Notes: a model not told the origin generated them from the sequence alone. Shown: positions 34,960 through 62,523, numbered from the stretch's first letter. The stretch is DNA of 64,000 nt from Cristatella mucedo (GCA_009760855.2 WPIO01000173.1:433501-497500), one strand, 5' to 3'. Numbers and translations: made by a program.

Positions 34960-36722
34960 AGCTGGGGACTCTTTCTCTTTTACTAGAACACTTAAGTCCT
35001 GCCAGTCTGACCCAAAACAGATTTGTGAGGCGATGAACGAATTGATTGCCAACCCTTGAGAGGTCTCACTCCCACGATCCCAGTAGCGACTCGGCCGACA
35101 AGCTCTCAGCTTTCTTCATGGAAGAAATTGCACGTATATTACCTACGTATATTACCTACGTATATTACCTACCACGTATATTACCTCCGCAATGTACCCT
35201 CCGACTAAGGCAATTGTTGCAACACACGACCTTGCTTAAGAGATTTTCCAAGGTTTCTGCAGGCGATGTTGCAAGCTTAATAAAGAGTAGTAAAAAGTGT
35301 TTGTATCCTGACGACTCTATGCCAGCCTCTCTGTGGTCTTATAGTGATAGCAGTTATAATGCACTCGATAAAGCGCCCTCAGAGAACTCAATCTCTTTGT
35401 AGGCGCTTTACATTTGCTGCATAGGAAAACTCGATTGAGTGGCCAGTCCTATCATGGTTGATAGCCAAGCTTCACTTGCAGTCAATCTTAGTCCGACCAT
35501 ACCTGAGATTCATTATGCTCGCCCAGGTCACGGAGTGACACCCAAGTCCTTCAAATTGGCCATCGTTCGACCGATATTTGAAGAGCCTGGATTAGAGATA
35601 ATTAGAGATAATAATAATTAGAGATAATAGCAACTATCCCCCACTTTCTCTTGCTCCTTTTAGTGTCACAGTCTCTTGAAAAGGTCGTCGGTGATAGATG
35701 CTCAAATAAAATTTCAGTTTAGATTCAAGCAACACCGCTCGAGTGAAACTGAGCTACTCTCTGTAACCATTGACATTCTACACCATGATTTCTTATGGAA
35801 AAAACAAGTGTGTCTCAGAAACTGGAAAGGCTATCGCTTAAAGTCGGCTCCACCAGAAAGTTTCTTGTTGCACCAGCACGTAATTTAGGTGTCCTGTTCC
35901 AAGGTGGCCTATCAATAGAGCGACACATGTGCTCTACATTAAAATCTGCCTTCTTTCAGCTGCATAAAGTTTTTAAAATTCGGGATTAATTAGACAAGGA
36001 TACTGCATATCAATTTGTCCTCGCATTTGTAATATCCCGCCTTAACTTCTGCAACTCACTGCTTGCTGGTCTACCGGCGTGTGCAATCAGCCACTTACAG
36101 TTTTCGAAAAACTCTGCACCCAGGATTTTCTGTCACGATCATTGCAGTGGCCACATCTCAACACTTCTCGCCGAGCTGGACTGCCTCCCAATCGAGGAGC
36201 GTATCGACTTCAAGGTTCTGTCACTTACTTATAGATTCCTGCATTCTCTGGGTCTAGCCTACCTTTCAAAACTACTCCCGCACCATGCCAAGCAACGTAC
36301 CACTGCCTATTCTGACTCAAATAGTTTAGCCATACCTTATCCGAATCTCAAAACCTATGCAGACCGAGCCTTTAGTTCGTATGCTCGCAAAGCCTTGAAC
36401 TCATTCCCGAATGACGTCACGATATCTCTGACGTGACATTGAATAAGAAGCTTAAAAAACTTCTGCTTATTATAGCATGTAGAGGTCCTTGTGATTCGTC
36501 CTTTGTGAGCTTTTGGATGTTGACACTGTGCCTGCTGCTTCTAACCATATCTACATGTTGACCCTATGCATGTCACATCTAAGAATGCGATGCTTGATGA
36601 CATTGCAAATGTTACCATTAATCATCCGGTCAAATTTTTCTTTACAAAATCTATAAAATGCCTAAAAAAAGATTCCGCCTTGAGGGTGCTATGGAAATGT
36701 GTTATCATTAGTATTATTATCT
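34960..36722 (+). mobile_element. Most extensive LINE-A copy, decayed
   Basis: This reaches further 5' than any other copy. It includes the linker between endonuclease and reverse transcriptase (SCQSDPKQICEAMNELI, SADKLSAFF, DVASLIKSS..CLYPDDSMPASL). The first RT motifs follow (PKSFKLAIVRPIF, NYPPLSLAPF), then most of the C-terminal domain and a decayed hairpin at 36658. The palm core with YADD appears deleted, since the sequence jumps from the first RT motifs to the LERLSLKVGS region near 35820. Stops and frameshifts are frequent. A minus-strand LINE-A tail (35345-35452) interrupts it. Confidence 0.8.
35345..35452 (-). mobile_element. LINE-A tail nested in LINE-A
   Basis: Well-preserved hairpin (AAAGCGCCCTCAGAGAACTC ... 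TAGGCGCTTTACA) in reverse orientation. The host element's codons for MPASL and VDSQASLAVNLSPTIPEI lie on either side. Confidence 0.85.
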
Positions 36723-38222
36723 AGCAAAGATGACGGCAATCTATCAGCTGCCTTTGACACAATTGGTTGCGATATTCTACTTAAACGACTGAAACCAAAC
36801 GATTGGACTGGCATATGAGGTACTAGCGCGATTCAAATCGTACTTGTTCAATTGTGTTCAATCCGTCTCTCGCGGGGGTCAGGCGTCAGTCACCATACCA
36901 GTCACCCGTGGAGGTCCGCAAGGGTCCATCATCACTCCTTCGCTGTTTTTCATTCGTATAGAATGTCTGGGGAATGCTATTCGGGCTCATAGCATTGGCT
37001 CTCAATTTTAAGCTGACAACGCTCAGTTGTACTGAATTGTCGCTGAAACCAAAGGAATCGGCTGCAGCGACTGACAAACTGAATGCTGAATGCCTTGCAG
37101 ACTTTCGATCATGCACATGAGACAATTCCCGTCGGCTTAACGACGACGAAACTGAACTGCTACTCAAAAGACAACCCAAGCTTGTGGCTGGACAAAAAGA
37201 CTTAGCTCTTCTAATAGGCGATGCTGTTTTTTGACAGCCGCAGTGCGCTCGTAATTTAGGTCTTTGAAAACTATCTAATAGTTAAAGGCTGCATTAGGAA
37301 AACCTCAACAGGTAGCCATCACGCCCAATCCATATCCAAGGTTAGGGACTGTCTTCTACTGTGGCTTTCAAAAAATGTAACCAGCTCCCAGCTTTTGTCT
37401 CGGCTAGATTATTGCAATTTTATTTGGCTCTGCTATAAAAAAAACTCCTCTAGGCCGCTGCTGCTGGTGATGAATATTGCTGCAAGCCTAGCTAGCAAAT
37501 CCTAGAGGTCTAGCTATGTGTCTCCTTCGCTGAAAGGGCTTCGATGGCTTCCGGTTGATCAACAAGGCAGAGTACAGTTAATCAACTGACACTCAATGCC
37601 AATGCCACGGTTTTGCTTCGTCATACCTTGCAGAACTGCTGTGGCAGTTGAACCTCATAGCGCTTTCAGGTCCGCTATGGAAAACTAAACAGCTGTTCCA
37701 TTCCTCCTCTTAAAAAATATAAAAATGTAATTCATTTGGATAGCGAACTAGGAGAACTTGAGCTCTATCCAGGCGCTGCACAAGTACCATGGGCCGCGAC
37801 CATCGGCCATACAATTATTCACCTTCACCTTGACTTAGGCGGGCACCTTTACCACTGGGCGAAACCGGCGCGGCATGTAAAGAATGTTGGCGTCAGAAGC
37901 TTTGGATCTGCAGGTCATAAACTGTTTATTCACGTACACAGGTCCTACTCAACGACATAAACTCTCCTGCTGCCGACTGCGGCACATCCTTTCCAGCCGT
38001 TCTGAGCTGCTACTTCTACGTTACTCATTACCTCAGCCGCTCTCCGGACTCAGCTATGCTTCTCACTTTCTCTTTGTTGCGTGAGCCTAAGTCTGTTGGC
38101 TATCGAATGCTTACCGAAAGCCGCTTAGGCTGTGAGTGTGCTATACAAAACTCTCGTGCATAAAACCCACATAGTCTGTGTGGTTTTGTGAAGTTGCAGA
38201 CAGAGGGAGATACTTTACATTC
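36723..38222 (+). mobile_element. LINE-B copy with most of the RT, decayed
   Basis: This begins at the palm motif LSAAFDTIG and runs through GGPQGSIITPSLF, an ADNAQLY remnant of the YADD box, RRLNDDETELLLKRQPK and the thumb. It ends in the C-terminus and the GAGATACTTTACATT 3' end. Multiple stops make it inactive. A minus-strand SINE-B (37715-37865) interrupts the FLLLK..TVGDRSF-equivalent codons. The copy starts right at the degenerate tail of the preceding LINE-A. Confidence 0.8.
37715..37865 (-). mobile_element. SINE-B nested in LINE-B
   Basis: On the minus strand the head has GCCCAGTGGTAAAGGTGCCC. The tail has the LINE-A-type hairpin remnant (CAGCGCCTGGATAGAGCTCA) and ends GAATTACATTTTTAT. 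LINE-B coding sequence continues on both sides. Confidence 0.78.
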
Positions 38223-38239
38223 CATAACACGAAGCGACT

Positions 38240-38770
38240 GATAGCAATAATAATAATAATTATTATTATAATAATAATGCACTTGATAAAGCGCCCTCAG
38301 AGAACTCAATCTCTTTCTAGGCGCTTTACATTTGCTGCAAAGGGAAACACGATTGAATGCTGATTAACATAACGATAAAATAAACAACATGAATAACATG
38401 GTTAGGGGTGACAAGCACAGGGTCAGCATGCAAATGTGGTTAGTGGCAGCATGCACAGTGTCAGCACGCACAAGTACATGAAGGACGAATCACAGGGACC
38501 CACTAAATGCTGTCATGAATAGGTGTGTTTCAAGTTCTTTTGAAATGTGATCTAGTCAGAGGATGATCTGACCAAGTCGGGAGTGAGTTCCAGGCTTTGG
38601 GAGCACACGAACTAAATGCATGGTCTCCAGAGGATTTGAGGTTTGTACGAGGTATTGGTAAACTGCTGGATTCCGAAAAGCGGGTGGTACGATGCTTGGC
38701 CTGATGGGGTAGTAGATCTGAGAGATAGGCTGGAGCCAAATAATGTAGTGACCTAAAAGTGAGCGATTAC
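38240..38770 (-). mobile_element. LINE-A 3' third
   Basis: Long ATT-rich tail, intact hairpin, 3' UTR, and a 70-codon open ORF2 end (APAYLSDLLPHQAKHRTTRF, CAPKAWNSLPT). Truncated near 38770. Confidence 0.88.
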
Positions 38771-39370
38771 AATAGGGAACGATTATTCAAATGACTTTTT
38801 TTGAACATTACAGCACACCCGATCACTCAGCTTACAGATCTTTCCTGGATCCTGGCCTTTACCTCAGTCGCGTTTACTGATTCTGGTTGCACCCCAGCTT
38901 CGGACCTGTTTATGATTGTGACAGGAGAGTGTGTGAAAGAGTTTGCCGGGGAATATCTTTCGAGCTGCAGCAGCTTCGCAAAACATCTCGTCTTTCCTCG
39001 TTGGAGGAGAATTAAGACGACTTTAGCTGCCACAGTTAGAACAGTGACAGTAGTCGCCGTGGCTCTGGCGCGAGATCTCGGCGGCTACTCCAACGAAGGG
39101 GGAGATTTAAGGGCTCTGCGCACAGCCGAGATCCGATGTAGCACGAAGCCCCCACTCCCCCCCCCCCGCACGCCACTGGTTGGCGTGAGATGACGGCGAC
39201 GGCTGTAGTGTATCGTATGCAGGCATTGCAAGCGAGCGAGCTAACATACAAATGTCGAAGCATGTACAAATAAATGTAGTAGTGGCCGCTCCAGAGTGAC
39301 AGGAGAGGAAAGAGAGACGGCCGGATGGAGAGAATGAGAAGAAATCGAGAGGGAGTGGCTAGCGTCCACG
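38771..39370. other. Unassigned sequence with one open frame
   Basis: A plus-strand frame at 38801-39193 (130 codons) is unusually long for its composition, but no domain is recognised and its C-terminal part is low-complexity. It may be a chance ORF. Confidence 0.25.
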
Positions 39371-39578
39371 CAGGCCGGTGGACAAGCAGAAAGTGGTTCG
39401 CTGCAGAGCAAGTGGGTCACACGACGACAGCTGACCCACTGCAATCAAACCTAGCTTAGCAGATACCGCCCGACCGCAGTGACTAATGAGCCGGCGTGCA
39501 GCGCGCCTGTTAGCCAGGCCGTATGGCGTGAGTCCATCTGAGGCGGAACAACTACGAACGAGGCTTTCCGCGCCGGCC
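39371..39578 (+). repeat. Unclassified dispersed repeat, copy 1
   Basis: This is clearly homologous to 44710-44913 in the same orientation over about 205 bases. Shared blocks include TTAGCAGATACC, the C(C/A)GACC(G/A)CA segment and GCAGCGCGCCTGTT. No tRNA boxes, LINE codons or terminal inverted repeats were recognised. Confidence 0.8.
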
Positions 39579-40809
39579 AGCTCAGCTAATGCAGCTCTCC
39601 GCGTTTTGGATCGTCAGCCGTATGGCCTTCCAAAGATTTTGTTCGCTCGAACTCGCTGACATCAATTCGGCGGAAGTCGGGGCGGAAAGTCGAGAGCGTC
39701 AGTCGCCATGTTACGAAGGCCTCGTGAATAAAGCGCCGAAAGTGCAAGCGCTGATTACACTAAGCGCTATAGGCGGCTTTCGCACTGTTGTGATCGTGAT
39801 CTGAGGAGGGAACTCATTCGCCCGTCCGCCTTTAGAGCCACGAGAGATGCAAATCAGTGCGAAGGATGCAAATCGGAAAACCGACGCCGTCGCGAGTTGA
39901 ATCCATAAGACGCGTCGCCATCGCGGCGGTCTGTTTTTTGGCTCGTGCGCTGACGGATCGCGCCGCCCGCATCCGCAACCGCGCGGCCGTCGCGCGACGG
40001 AGCGTGGAATGACCAGGCGTCTGCGTTAAGAATGCGAGCTCTATGCGCTCGTGGCGCGGGCGGGCGGGGGAGGGGGCTGCCGAACGGGAGGACGGATCGC
40101 GCGGCGGCGGAGACTCATTGACACGTCTGCGGTTGCCGGCTGAGAGCGAGCGACCTTTCTGGTGATGGAGGCACGCGCAGAGGCCGGCAGAACCGAAAAA
40201 CACGGGCTTCTAGCCGCTGGAGAAGCGAGCCTTTGATCTACCGACCGAGGTGACCGCAGGCGAAGCTCGGCCGCCGCCATTATGCCAAGCGCCGTACTCA
40301 AAATTCCGCCGCGTCTGCTGAGACGCGCTCGCCGCTGCCGTCGCCGCCGCCGCCGACCGGCGCCTGCAGTCTATCGCGAAATAACGCGGCGTCCGACGCG
40401 TGCGAATGCAATGACACGCCGCGGTCAGAGAGCGGCCGGCATTTTCGACCCACGTAGCCCTCTGCATTGTCCGTCGCCGACATTTCCGGAGTCGCTAGTG
40501 GCGGGCGGTTGCCAGCTCTTTCGAGCGCTGAACCGAGTTTTCGTCGCGCTCGACGCGCGGACTCCGCACTGGCTCACGATGAGTGGCTCAGGAGTGCCTA
40601 GCGCTCGTCCTTTTTACCGAAGAAAACCCCCATTGTTGTGGGCGCATGCGTCCGGTTCCATGATGGTTCCAGACAACTGCAACGCCGCGTTTCGCTGTGC
40701 TCGCCAAGTGGTGGCGGGATATTCCCGCATTGGTGCGCGCGTGTTTCCTAGGAGTTGCCAGCAGCGGCTCTGTTCGAAGAATTCGTTAGCAGCAAATTTT
40801 CTATTTGAG
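39579..40809. other. GC-rich, CpG-rich stretch without a supported gene
   Basis: CpG-dense sequence with overlapping frames on both strands, such as 40282-40878 plus. The end of that frame reads into the LINE-A tail at 40810, so it is not a real gene end. It may be a second CpG island. (CCG)n lies near 40345. Confidence 0.4.
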
Positions 40810-40932
40810 CCTCGGCTAATGCACCTGGTTGATCGTGCTTCATTTGCAGCAACTGTAAAGTGCCTATTAAGAGATTGAGTTGCCCGAGGGCGCTATACCA
40901 ACTGTATTATTACTATCATTAGTATTATTACA
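40810..40932 (+). mobile_element. LINE-A tail
   Basis: Hairpin (AAAGTGCCTATTAAGAGATTG ... GGGCGCTATACCAA) and ATT-rich tail. Confidence 0.8.
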
Positions 40933-41160
40933 GTGTCTGGACTAGCAATTTCGTGCTTCGCGCGGGCTGCTTGAGTGAGTTCTCATGCTCCCCAAACCCG
41001 GAAATCGCTGCTCCCCTGCAGTCACGACAAGACCGCCTTGACGAAATCGCTAAACGAAATTTAGAAAGCCGCTACCTACTTACCTGTTTGTCGCCGCATT
41101 TGCTAGATCTTTGTGAATTGTCCTTTATTTTTGTGCCTTAATAGTGATAGTAATAATAAA
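40933..41160 (+). mobile_element. Decayed LINE-A-like ORF2 end
   Basis: Codons around CTCATGCTCCCCAAACCCGG correspond to the YAPKAWN block and CTTTGTGAATTGTCCTT to the end of ORF2. It starts directly at the ATT tail of the previous copy. Confidence 0.5.
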
Positions 41161-41223
41161 AATTATAAAACATATATATACATATACGAGTAATATATAT
41201 ATGTAACATAAGAATTTGGCTTC

Positions 41224-41420
41224 AATAGTATTATTAATAGGGCTTTTGCATGGAGCCCTGAGAGAATGAAATCTCTATCCACGCTCTACACAGCTCCCTG
41301 CATGAGAAGCAATAGTCGAGGGTTAAGGGATCCACGGTATAATACTTACAGCGCCTTGCAAAAGTTAACATTAAGACACCTTTGAATGCCGGCTAGTGGG
41401 ACACTTGGTCTGTAACGATC
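41224..41420 (-). mobile_element. Decayed LINE-A tail
   Basis: ATT-like tail and degenerate hairpin (GGAGCCCTGAGAGAATGAAA ... ) in reverse orientation. Confidence 0.55.
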
Positions 41421-41474
41421 ACTGTTAAATCAGCTAGTATTTATTATTTATTATTTCTATATTCCAGCGACGCC

Positions 41475-41605
41475 CTAGTTTGGCCCAGCGGTAAGATTCC
41501 CAATTTCCACGCGCGACGTTGTGGGCTTGAGTCATGTGGCGTACGTAAACACGAGAAAAAAATTTAAATTTCTCTTCGGATGCAATACAAATTTACATTA
41601 AATAT
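41475..41605 (+). mobile_element. SINE-B, diverged
   Basis: A box TTGGCCCAGCGGTAAG and B-box-like GGGCTTGAGTC are present. The tail resembles the hairpin with one arm decayed. Confidence 0.65.
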
Positions 41606-41874
41606 GTATTTGCTGTAACTCAAGGCGGCTGCTGAATTTTATTTTTTTAATGTTATGGATGTAGAATTGCTATCTTATCGTTCTTCTTTGCTAGCCTATT
41701 CGGCTACTGTCGGCATGCCTTCTTGACCGTTGAAGCAGTCTCAGCGTCGAAGCAGTCTCAGTCGATGAGCCTTGCCTGACATATTTTTACTCAAAACATC
41801 AATCAGATATCAGCGCGAGCATGAGAGGGGGTGCACATATATGTATTTATGTGCATGTGTGAGCATCCGTGCTC

Positions 41875-42116
41875 AGGCAGCATGCAACAGTGTCAGCATT
41901 CATAAGCAAATTATAAATGGCCACTAACTACTCTTGCACCCTGACCCTGTGCTTTTCACCCCTGACCACCTAACCCTGTTATTCTTGTTGTTTATTGAGC
42001 ATGCTACCACTAACCATTTGATCGTGTTTCCATTGAAGCAAATGTAAAGCGCATAGAAGGAGATCAGGAGGTTATTTGAGGGTAATTTATTAAGGGTATT
42101 ACTATTATTTTTATTA
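41875..42116 (+). mobile_element. LINE-A 3' UTR and tail, with short inverted piece
   Basis: From about 41918 the plus-strand 3' UTR (CACCCCTGACCACCTAACCC) leads to a decayed hairpin and ATT tail. Bases 41875-41910 match the same UTR in reverse orientation, giving a small inverted arrangement like that left by twin priming. Confidence 0.65.
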
Positions 42117-42533
42117 CATAGTCGGACGAGAACCGAGTGAGAGACAGAGCTAGTCAAAGACGGAGACAACAAAAAGAGAGAAAGGGAGGCGGAGAGAAAG
42201 AGACAGGCAGACATGTAGAGACAGAGACATAATAGAGTGAGGCAAGTTACTGGGTTAATCGCACAAAAGATAATAGCCAGCCATCGACCTCGTTGTTGTG
42301 CCAGGTTGTTGTCATAGCGAGCTGAACGGAGAGAATATCGCTAGGCAGATATTAATAGAGGATTAAATTTTAGTTGATGGATTACACTAGTTCCACGCCA
42401 ACGAGCCACTCGGTATCAGTGAGGCCCAAGCAGAGGGGGGCGGGGCCAGCGTAGCAGCGCTTGTGCACAATGGGGGCGCGACGATGAACGAAACGCCCCC
42501 CACGAGCAAGTTAAGGTATCAAGTGCAAGTGCA
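42117..42533. other. Unassigned sequence
   Basis: A GAGA-rich segment lies at 42170-42230, with no gene signal. Confidence 0.4.
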
Positions 42534-44068
42534 TTAATAATAATAATAATAATATTGCACTTGATAAAGCGCCCTCAGAGAACTTAATCTCTTTCTAGGC
42601 GCTTTACATTTGCTGCAAAGTGATACGCAATAGAATAGTAAGTAAAATCATGCTTGAAAAACAAACAAAATGAATAACATGGTTAGGGGTTACATGCACT
42701 GGGTCAGCATGCAAATGTGGTTAGTGGCAGCATGAGCAGTGTCAGCACGCATAAGCACATCGAGGACGAATCACAAGGACCCACTTAATGCTGTCCTAAA
42801 TAGGTATGTTTTAAGTTTCTTTTAAATGTGGTCAGGTCAGGGGATGTTCTGATGCAGGTCGGGAGGGAGTTCCAGGCTGTGGGAGCATACGAGCTAAATG
42901 CACGGTCTCCAAAGGATTTAATGTTTGTACGAGGTATTTCTAGACTGTTGGATTCCGAAAAGCGAGTGGTACGATGCTTTGCCTGATGGGGTAGTATATC
43001 TGAAAAATAGGCTGGAGCCATAGAATAAAGAGACCTAAAAGTGAGCAACAAAACCTTGAAGTCAATCCGTTGCTTGACTAGTAGCCAGTGCAGGTCGGCG
43101 AGAAGTGGAGTAATGTGGCAACTGCGACGCTCACGACAGACAAGCCTAGCTGCAGAGTTTTGCACCAGCTGCAATCGCCTGATCGCACATGCTGGTAGGC
43201 CAGTAAGCAGTGAGTTGCAGAAGTCGAGACGAGACGTCACGAATGCATGGACCAACTTGGAAGTGGTATCCTTATCTAAACAAGCCCTAATTTTAGCAAT
43301 GTTATGAAGCTGAAAATAGGCTGATTTGACTGTGGAGCTGATGTGGTCGTCTAACGAGAGGTCGCTTTGGAATATGACACCTAGATTTCGAACTGATGCA
43401 ACTGGAGATATGCTGGCAGAGCCAATTTTGAAAGTCAGCCTTTCCAATTTCTGAATAACACTAGGTTTGCCCATAACTAGTAAGTTAGTTTTATCATCGT
43501 TTAGTTTTAGAAAATTTGCTGCCATCCATGATCGGATGTCATCAATGCATGCAGCAAGTGAGTTGAGAGAATTTGAGGTGCTCGAAGGCTGGGAGGGATC
43601 AAAGCAAAGGTACAACTGAGTGTCATCCGCATAGAAGTGAAAGCCTAGATTGTGCTTGGCAATCACATCAGCGAGAGGCAGAGTATAAACGGTGAAAAGG
43701 ACCGAACCTAGCACAGAGCCCTGAGGTACTCCATATTTTAGAGGTACTTCAGATGATCTTTGTCCATTCACGTCAACACTCTGGAGTCTCCCACTGAGAT
43801 AGGACCTGAACCACTGCAGAGCAGTGCCAGTGATGCCCAGGCGAGATGAGAGGCGCTCTAGAAGTACTTTGTGATCGATGGTATCAAAAGCTGCCGAAAG
43901 ATCGAGCAAAACAAGAAGAGACACTCTACCCATGTCTGCATTCCTAAGTAGGTCGTTGTATACCCGAAGCAATGTTGACTCTGTGGAGTGATTAGCTCTA
44001 AAGCCAGACTGGAACTTACTAGCAAGGTGTGAGGTTTCGATATACGAGTTCAGCTGGTCTGCCACGAC
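42534..44068 (-). mobile_element. Best-preserved LINE-A copy, 5'-truncated
   Basis: Minus strand: 5' end within the RT domain, 1,281 bases of open ORF2, a 3' UTR of about 250 bases, an intact double hairpin and an ATT tail (42534-42556). The coding part is listed separately. The absence of stops suggests it is among the youngest insertions here. No endonuclease domain or 5' UTR is present, so it cannot move on its own. Confidence 0.93.
42785..44065 (-). CDS. LINE-A ORF2 fragment: reverse transcriptase, 426 codons
   Basis: This is the reverse transcriptase part of a non-LTR retrotransposon ORF2 of the L2/CR1 group. Such enzymes copy the element's RNA at a nicked chromosomal target. Visible motifs: fingers FQSGFRANHSTE (residues about 18-29), palm DLSAAFDTIDH (55-65), PQGSVLG (114-120), catalytic YADD (145-148) and FLKLNDDKT (185-193). 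A thumb and C-terminal domain follow, with [12 protein letters not shown] and FGDRAFSSYAP. The catalytic aspartates are intact and the frame has no stop until its natural end. The first Met is only the first ATG in a frame truncated at 44068, so the true protein would start far upstream with an endonuclease. Confidence 0.92.
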   Translation of the reverse strand: MADQLNSYIETSHLASKFQSGFRANHSTESTLLRVYNDLLRNADMGRVSLLVLLDLSAAFDTIDHKVLLERLSSRLGITGTALQWFRSYLSGRLQSVDVNGQRSSEVPLKYGVPQGSVLGSVLFTVYTLPLADVIAKHNLGFHFYADDTQLYLCFDPSQPSSTSNSLNSLAACIDDIRSWMAANFLKLNDDKTNLLVMGKPSVIQKLERLTFKIGSASISPVASVRNLGVIFQSDLSLDDHISSTVKSAYFQLHNIAKIRACLDKDTTSKLVHAFVTSRLDFCNSLLTGLPACAIRRLQLVQNSAARLVCRERRSCHITPLLADLHWLLVKQRIDFKVLLLTFRSLYSMAPAYFSDILPHQAKHRTTRFSESNSLEIPRTNIKSFGDRAFSSYAPTAWNSLPTCIRTSPDLTTFKRNLKHTYLGQH

Positions 44069-44149
44069 CCGTTATTACAAGAAAGTAGAGAGGACGACGT
44101 CTGTATTATACGCAAGCAGCGAAAGCGAGTGAGCGAGAAAGGGAGATCG

Positions 44150-44594
44150 ATAATAACCAATAATAATAACAATAATAGTAATACGCTTGATAAAGCGCCC
44201 TCAGAGAACTCATTCTCTTTCTAGGCGCTTTAAATTTCCTGCAATGGGAAACGCAATTGAATGATGAGTAATATCATACTTCATAAACAAACAACATGAG
44301 TAACATGGTTAGGGGTGACATGCACAGGGTCAGCATGCAAATGTGGTTACTGGCTGCATGCACAGTGTCATCACGCATAAGCACATGAAGGATGAATCAC
44401 AGGGACCCACTAAATGCTGTCCTAAATAGGTGTGTTTTTAAGTTCATTTTAAATGTGGTCAAGTGAGGGCATGTTGTGAGGCAAGTCGAGAGTGAGTTCC
44501 AGGCTTTGGGAGCATACGAACTAAATGCATGGTCTCCAAAGGATTGGAGGTTTGTACGAGGCATTGGTAGATTGTTGGATTCTGAAAAGCGGAC
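44150..44594 (-). mobile_element. LINE-A 3' fragment
   Basis: Long ATT-rich tail, intact hairpin, 3' UTR and ORF2 end (66 open codons from FSESNNLPMPRTNLQSFGDH). Truncated at 44594, where a SINE-B begins. Confidence 0.87.
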
Positions 44595-44596
44595 CA

Positions 44597-44690
44597 AGAT
44601 CTGGCCGGAGTGGTAGGCTCGACATGCGAAGCGCTTGAATGGAGATTGAGTTCTCTTAGGGCGCTATACAGAGGAATTACATATCTATAT
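44597..44690 (+). mobile_element. SINE-B, 5'-truncated head
   Basis: Remnant of the A-box region (CTGGCCGGAGTGGTAGG), then a well-preserved hairpin (GAAGCGCTTGAATGGAGATTG ... TAGGGCGCTATACA) and GGAATTACAT tail. Confidence 0.7.
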
Positions 44691-44709
44691 TTTATAAGTG
44701 GCATGAGTA

Positions 44710-44913
44710 CAGGCCGACGCACAGGAAGAAAGTAGGTTGCTGCAGGACTAGCGGGTCAGACGACTACAGCCGACCCATTGCAATTCAATTGAGCTTAGCA
44801 GATACCTCCCGACCACAATGCCCTAACGAGGAGGTACGCAGCGCGCCTGTTGGCCGGGCGGAGTGGTACAGGTTCAGCTGGGACGGAACGGCATTGTAGG
44901 CATGGCCGCGCCC
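44710..44913 (+). repeat. Unclassified dispersed repeat, copy 2
   Basis: Homologous to 39371-39578 along its full length. It starts CAGGCCGACGCACAGGAAG and ends near GGCATGGCCGCGCCC. It follows directly after a SINE-B tail here but not at the other site, so the similarity is not simply part of SINE-B. Confidence 0.8.
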
Positions 44914-45655
44914 ACAGCACCGCCGACATTGATGCCTGCGGTGATCCTCTGAAGGATGGACGCTCACCCAGATAATTGTAGCCGGGTATTAGAAAACGCA
45001 TTTAAATTTTCAGCTGGTGCTACTGCAAATCAAGTTGATACTTTCTAAGCCTTAGGTTAGAGAGCAGGAGCCCGGAATTCGGCCAAACTGGTTGCGGCAA
45101 ATATATGCGCGGGCATAAGCCTGCCAATTAGTGCCACGTGAAATCAGTCTACCACTTCAATTGTAATAAAAGGCCTAGCCCAATAACCACATTTCTACAG
45201 ATGGGCCGGTTTACCGACATCAAGCGCTTGCCGGGCGCAGGAATCACCCTCAGAAGCCTGAACGCTTCCGCCCGACTGAAGCACAGCGAACCTGTTTTTC
45301 AATAGCTGACATCCATGGAGATGGCATCATGGCCGCCGATGCCCGGAAAACAACGAACGCACGCTAATGGGATCGCCGGGACGCCGTGGCAGCGTCGCCA
45401 GCTGAGCTGTATGGCCGCTTGGCAATAGTATCATTATTATTATATAGAGGTTTGCCCGTTGCTCAATAATCGAGCAGCCACCGGGCGGTGCAGCCTTAAC
45501 GGCGCGACGGAGTGAGCTACGTCTGCTCAACGGCCGGAGCCGCTGCAGCGCACTGGCTGGGGGACACCTCGCTGACTAGCGATCGGCGTCGCACGAATAC
45601 GCCTCCGGCGTGAGCCCCACCAACCGCTGGCACGCTCGAGCACGCGAAAGGAAAG
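44914..45655. other. Region upstream of the WD40 gene
   Basis: No exon recognised. It becomes CpG-rich from about 45330 towards the first coding exon and may hold the promoter and 5' UTR. No TATA box stands out. A short ATT run lies at 45431-45442. Confidence 0.4.
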
Positions 45656-62434
<16,779 letters not shown>

Positions 62435-62523
62435 GTAATCGCTTCTCGCTTCAACTTGCCTATCTGAGACCATTTTTAAAGCAAGGAGACGGTTGCTTGC
62501 CAGATCTCTTTCCATTAATGGTA

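Noticed and set aside
40282-40878. A 198-codon plus-strand frame as a candidate gene
   Set aside because: It starts with an Arg-rich low-complexity stretch and its last 20 codons are the LINE-A 3' UTR and hairpin, so the frame is accidental.
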